A stretch of 29,640 nt of DNA, from contig AUXH01000194.1 in assembly GCA_000482145.1 (NCBI GenBank), positions 1-29,640 of the forward strand, given 5' to 3'. Positions 27,201 to 29,640 of this stretch are shown piece by piece; position 1 is the stretch's first letter, and the number at the start of each line of letters is the position of its first letter. A model generated the notes under the pieces. The model saw nothing but the letters and a program-made list of their open reading frames with translations, was not told the origin of the DNA and did not search any database. This DNA comes from Strigomonas culicis (taxonomy: Eukaryota; Euglenozoa; Kinetoplastea; Trypanosomatida; Trypanosomatidae). A program made the translations under genes and the position numbers.

Positions 27201-27477
27201 GGGAGACGCCCACGCGCCCCAACGCCGCCACCACCCCCACCCCCACCACCGCAGCGGGCACCGCCGCCACCCCGACGGCAAGCCCGGCGGGAAGGCGGAG
27301 GCGACGGTGATGGTCACACCGGAGGCCGGCCGCGCGGCGGCCGCGGTGCAGGAGATGAAAATGCGCGTTAGCAACGTGACACCGATGCGGCGCATTCACG
27401 AGGGCATCAACTTGGAGGAGTTCCACGTGCTGGTGAAGGAGGCGATGGCCGCCGTGCGGTCTCAGAGACAGCAGTAA
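21277..27477 (+). CDS. SulP/SLC26 anion transporter with STAS domain fused to a VIP1/PPIP5K-type histidine-phosphatase domain
   Basis: The product has 2066 residues. Residues about 48-452 are a SulP membrane domain, with WASLAGLPLSCGL, MGPVAELTTLL and MPVTNSFSCSSV at the expected places. About 475-625 is a STAS domain containing VVDIDSAAL. After an Arg/Gly and acidic linker, residue 776 begins a PPIP5K/Vip1-type phosphatase domain: VVRHAEQTPKQKKK (780-793), LHIQIKPF, LLIVKWGGVLTKGG and STDQSRVYNTA (Arg956). A low-complexity insertion (about 1049-1440) splits it. It resumes with LRDYAAYDMFYN, RFIIGSLVSGNLLHRIYND and TRFYFTSYLHV (His1666) and runs to about 1805. No ATP-grasp kinase domain is present. 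The tail has CSCSCS and a His-rich segment (about 1949-2005). Nucleophile His782 is kept, but the second Arg of the RHxxR motif is Gln785 and the SESH motif is SYLH, so activity may be altered or lost. Anion transport regulated by inositol pyrophosphates is inference. No frame break or intergenic-like sequence separates the two halves. Confidence 0.85.
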   Translation: MSEKGPGMTPVPTLLEQHLASGVSRKERYKRQAGVLLKRYVPVITWGPKLTRQQVLSDLIGGFIVGVMIVPTCLSWASLAGLPLSCGLSAALFALLSYGTFGQCAVIAMGPVAELTTLLISIPNIDEADRKNVYESLGVQVGLLSIVLSFIDGGKVIKTIFAKAVGDGYTCAAALLAISSQLKVMFNVTASPQTLIQAVLWAFAKALVEQFNQYKMLAFLLCFSYTVYLIQIKKTRLPIWIPHQLIIVVVSTLLTFAFRLDEKWGLATVKDIESALSAPHFPSISNIIGLGPYTLTIAMISFVQIYVIAQRVDPNLNPNSELFASGATNFLCNIMNGMPVTNSFSCSSVLLEQHVQTPLTSYVASFVLFITIVFLTRLGVFYYLPKQALAAIVVSSVWRLVDFSSPVRLWKYSKMDATVWIFTFVLTMVGGITIGVLSGIMLSLVLVVLRIARPRVVCVGFNMATLTYGDLRKDQELLVYPNILIWRFDAPLYFVNIGFFQEKLMQSIEDEVRPIDVIIVTCERVVDIDSAALAAVPTVIKSVSTYKRNLAKGEKPRRILLTCIHGRLETVLFSTAAIPIYVPEEYDRLPIEAIEHGGKFPVVFKKLEDSIRFAQRLVTESYGVYDTSPYPNVSFLTDAVIEAARYISPGAQLRGAAATTVATVGNRGKRGRGGDRGGVFSDDVLDEEDEDNMEGAENEVGGSMALAHTLSNLSIIGDETADTVVANDEANREDNASGLFPAATPLPTFLDEGVLERLKRLKRLSTFTPDRELIGVIGVVRHAEQTPKQKKKIFFTDFRLLELAFRDLTQHPSKETLERARSPEELDDFFRKAEELLQRGVLQPAREWRRVLVVVRSRPQSLHIQIKPFVGTQLASFGDASMADVFARELIDEHRPIDAALLIVKWGGVLTKGGISQAHVLGEKLFARFFAAGDIPLSRLLRFISHPRIYSTDQSRVYNTALVVMRAITQSPVPLTKRDIIIDDGLMKKLSWTAKRLLQEEYRYYEMLLHINSQAASRHFFHIPGFRQLLLIPLLDRPFATNRIASMRGSDDDEAQQERLPAPHLERGQGSALEGEEEEERYSVVDDELDGHGEESVGNTGASALNKEDEEVDAAALPHDIRGFLGDGEGAAGSSTAGGHRTAAFAARAWQRGDESVVKLMDDLNAFYTPFEVLKDLHEKLTTVVQEPLPPEVLSVPLGNHETFGEMRLRYDAMLKNYLGAKLENEAAAEKAVTKLAHRSRDAPEGHTIPLLHPIPYGTSALAASAGGRGRPAALAPPQLQSSDGSPNDGDDNEGPGAVPATQTYRSSPGEALDVLPSPGSGHTTEANRSSEDEDEQDPILGELLPPSRAASSIASCRSPMAQSGSPVEAALSAPVLETSTDERDGKRKREKRATFVMPAEEERRENAPRAAPAHSPRATRLREPDLSPLPNVFTGTLSGRRKPQVVYDLSDASKLRDYAAYDMFYNVPVLRAVYRHLRHPGIRHVLDALERTADIVDSLARVGENVLEGINSSKRFIIGSLVSGNLLHRIYNDFKDLAAVDEARGVRELLRHAQRLYMSEKGGVQQDVRHFVKILRRIGLFQKRADATAYPTGAAPGAAGAAAGRAHDDWNESTEEREFRLRFPFISLPNEALSNHDPVKRQAPGEAANGCRTAYTRFYFTSYLHVEGVLQCLFENNTVSGFSRPTKEELEVAQQLYMKHVIFKVFRRRNFSYTDVEVEAAFRKLHLLFRSEIDYEKQQKELLKGLTNIYHSMYFVSMEVYLSLGNVESSSIGHRGVGEDNGEVPLFTVHDPDGSGELTIDVANSGSFTRFPSDPHVTHEDYDTASERQAGSGTASGQEGGPSSYSDTGSCSCSCSDTDDDAGDGDEGPRGSQATSRTASSNADTARYGLPPASPAPPPDAGSASYISPLARGHREPRPPSSAATPPPASGASLTRPEVVSPVSGRSLRRHHRCHHYGDAACRHRRPSPDGAVGGDAHAPQRRHHPHPHHRSGHRRHPDGKPGGKAEATVMVTPEAGRAAAAVQEMKMRVSNVTPMRRIHEGINLEEFHVLVKEAMAAVRSQRQQ

Positions 27478-28625
27478 TACTGTTTTTTTTTCTCATTTTT
27501 TTTTTATCGTTTCGTTTGAAAAAAAAAGGAGAAAAATAAGAAGAGACGGGAGCACGAATGTAGAATCCATTATGAATCTTTTTTTTTCTTTCTGTTCTTT
27601 CCTTAGTTGATAAGCTGTATGTGAGCGAGTTGCAAGTCCATGGCCACACACGCACGTGCTAATTACCTGTATAAAAAACATATGTAGTTCACACATATCA
27701 TTGTTTGTATATGATGTGTATATGCATATACTACTTTTTTTCCCCCTTTGTGCTCTGTTACTGTTTTCATGACAACTGCTGTTCTTTGTCTTGTTGTAGA
27801 TACGAGACCCAGCCGTTGATACCAATGGAGTACCACCACTTTAAGTACATAAGGATACATTGACCACCACCACTGATAAGGCATAATACTATACTAAGGG
27901 TAATATGAATACCCCACATATAAGCATACCTGCACACGTGAGTGCGCATAGTGCAATTCCCTGTCAGAGCGGGCTTCAACACAAGCACATACTCATTGCT
28001 CCAGCAAACCACACATTTTATTCTTATAGACTGTTCTCTTCGGTCATATTTCTCTTTTCACTTCTCTTCGCTCTATCTTTCTCTTTCTTTTCATAATAGG
28101 AGAGTATATATATATACACATATTTATATATATATATATTGTTAATTAATCTCTATATATTCCCTTTCCCCGTTGTGTTTATCCAAGGCAGTCATTGTTT
28201 TCCTTTTTTTTAGATTTATATTCAATTATTTCCATTACGTACAACATCGTCTAATACACTCTAAAGGGATAGTAACTTCCTCCACTTTTATTACTTCCTT
28301 ATTCATACATACATACAGGTTTACTTTTCTTCTTCTTCCGCTCACGGTGTGCGGTAGGCTTATCTTTCTTAAACAACTCTTCTAGAAACGTGTTTGTGGT
28401 TTATTGTGAACCATTACAAGGAAAACAACTGCATCGGCAACAAAAATAACGACGACAACAAAACGAAAATAGTGACACGCACACATAAGTGAACTACGGC
28501 TACTTGTGAATAGTAATTAGTTATTATCGGTACATAATAAAAAGGACAAGGTGTTGTAAAACACCTTCAAGTGTAAAAAAAAAAGAAAAGTGCGAATAAA
28601 TAGCATATAAGGAATTAGGCATACC
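27478..28625 (+). other. long intergenic region with T/A hairpin, TA repeats and splice acceptors for the PX gene
   Basis: About 1.15 kb with no supported gene. Just after the stop codon, CTC-A-T10 (27492-27505) can pair with A9-GGAG (27519-27531), giving a terminator-like hairpin. TA repeats lie at 28105-28116 and 28125-28139. A pyrimidine tract at about 28321-28339 is followed by an AG at 28356-28357 and another at 28384-28385. These are the best acceptors for the gene at 28626 and would give a 5'UTR of about 240-270 nt. Confidence 0.5.
28105..28139. repeat. interrupted (TA)n microsatellite
   Basis: Two TA runs (28105-28116 and 28125-28139) are separated by ACACATAT-like sequence. This is a simple repeat in the long gap before the PX gene. 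Confidence 0.85.
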
Positions 28626-29640
28626 ATGTTTTCCTACTTGTTTGGATTCCAGCAAAGCGGAGCGGATCCCTCCACGCCTAGTGCGTCGGAGGCGAGTAGT
28701 AGTGGGAAGAGGCCGGTCTCCGCCGCCCCCGCCAAGCTCGTCGGTGGCACCACCTCCGCCTCGTCCCCACCGACCAGCGGGGGCGGCGCCAAGGCACGGA
28801 GCGACTCGGGCTCTGCCGCCGCCGCGCGCGCGGCCCCGCCGCTGGCCACCGAGCGCGCCAAGCCGCGCGGCGGCGACGGGCCGTCCCCGGCGGCGGCGGA
28901 GCCCACGCCCACGACTGGCAGCACCCTGCCGCAGCGGCTGCTCGGCATGTTCACGTCCGCGGGTGCGGGCGACGCGGGGCCGGCCTTCTTCGACGCGGAG
29001 GCCCCCGTCGCCGCGCTGGACCCGTCGGCGCTCACCTCGCAGGACGTGGCGGACCTCCGGCGGCGGCAGAACGTCGTGCTGGTCCACGTCCCATCGCACC
29101 GCGTGCACAACAGCTACGTGGAGTACTGCATCGACTTTGTCGTCCAGTACGAGGAGGGGGAGGAGCCGGCGGCCGGCAGCATGGCGGCGGACGCCGCAGA
29201 AGGGCTGGCCGCCGACAGGCCCGGAGGCCTTGTCGCCGCGGGCGAGGCCGGCCGCCGCGCCGGCCACGGCCGCCACCGGTCCGCCGCCCCCCGCCAGCGC
29301 ACCGGGCCCGAGCACTGGCGCGAGGGAGGGCGGCGGGCCGGCGGCTGACGCGGCGAGCCCCCCCGCCCCGCTGCCACTGTACCCCCGTCAGAACAACCTG
29401 GTGTCGTCCGCGCCGGAGAAGGCGGCGGTGCGCAGCCAGCCGCACCGGCAGCTCGACTCTGCCGCGGGTGACGACGGCGGCGGGCCGCGGGTGACCAAGT
29501 GCCAGGCGTTCCGCGTGTACCGCCGCTATCAGCAGTTCAAGCAGCTCGACGGGGACCTCCGGGCGCTCGTGCAGGCCTACGAGAAGCAGCAGTCCAAGGC
29601 CGCGCCGCCGCCACCGCCGGCGGCGGCGGGTGGTCGCCGC
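28626..29640 (+). CDS. PX-domain (sorting-nexin-like) protein, apparent frameshift, 3' end beyond the window
   Basis: The frame from the ATG at 28626 runs 240 codons to a TGA at 29346-29348. After a Ser/Ala/Pro-rich N-terminus (to about residue 115), residues about 138-178 look like the first strands of a PX domain (VVLVHVPSHRVHNSYVEYCI and DFVVQY). The rest of the PX core, FRVYRRYQQFKQLDGDL, lies at 29509-29559 in the +1 frame, which stays open from well before the TGA to the window end. The two halves are separated by an Ala/Gly/Pro-rich insertion. The protein-like reading switches frame at roughly 29200-29240. One surplus base (or two missing bases) there would give a single gene; an assembly error is the simplest reason, a true pseudogene the alternative. 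Family knowledge: PX domains bind phosphoinositides on endosomes, and the RRYxxF motif includes the lipid-binding arginine. The C-terminal part is not in the window. Confidence 0.65.

Noticed and set aside
27492..27531. Intrinsic-terminator-like T/A hairpin after the SulP gene
   Set aside because: Transcription in trypanosomatids is polycistronic and the next gene is on the same strand, so I do not call a terminator. The dyad is mostly T and A runs.
27663..28385. Small open frames and a possible snoRNA in the last gap
   Set aside because: The frames are short and lack coding composition. ATGATG- and CTGA-like boxes exist near 27710 and 27872 but are too far apart and lack a convincing guide arrangement.
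1..29640. CRISPR array, insertion sequence, transposon or tRNA/rRNA gene
   Set aside because: I saw no regularly spaced repeats, no transposase or reverse transcriptase motifs, and no tRNA box B-like sequence in a plausible context. Short SIDER-type retroposon remnants in the gaps cannot be excluded without a search.

Overview
The window reads as nuclear DNA of a trypanosomatid (kinetoplastid protist). All nine genes lie on the + strand, none has an intron, and coding regions are very GC-rich while the gaps between them are AT-rich. Most gaps end in a long polypyrimidine tract followed by an AG shortly before an ATG, the signature of spliced-leader trans-splicing within one polycistronic unit. 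TAA, TAG and TGA all end genes, so the nuclear code looks standard. An RGG-tailed ALBA protein and a FAZ1-type coiled-coil protein agree with this. I cannot name the species. Leishmania, Crithidia, Leptomonas and their relatives are all possible.

Layout: 74-1771 coiled-coil protein with a FAZ1-like N-terminal domain; 2921-3601 ALBA3/4-type RNA-binding protein; 4614-5759 D-2-hydroxyacid dehydrogenase; 6406-9351 proteasome subunit RPN2; 9891-11717 Mdm12-like SMP-domain protein; 12037-18780 very large protein of unknown function; 19397-20683 putatively N-myristoylated protein with a C-terminal HIT-like zinc finger; 21277-27477 SulP (SLC26) transporter with STAS domain fused to a VIP1/PPIP5K-type histidine-phosphatase domain; 28626 to the window end, a PX-domain protein that appears frameshifted and runs off the window.

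The genes share no pathway, as is usual in trypanosomatid polycistrons; expression would be set by trans-splicing, polyadenylation and 3'UTR elements. Several small hairpins lie just after stop codons or in the gaps and are candidates for such elements.

Two proteins stand out. The first is the 2066-residue SulP-STAS-VIP1-phosphatase fusion. It has no PPIP5K kinase (ATP-grasp) domain and has changes in catalytic motifs, which suggests an anion transporter sensed or gated by inositol pyrophosphates. The second is an Mdm12-like protein, an ER-mitochondria lipid-transfer (ERMES) component, hidden by three low-complexity insertions.
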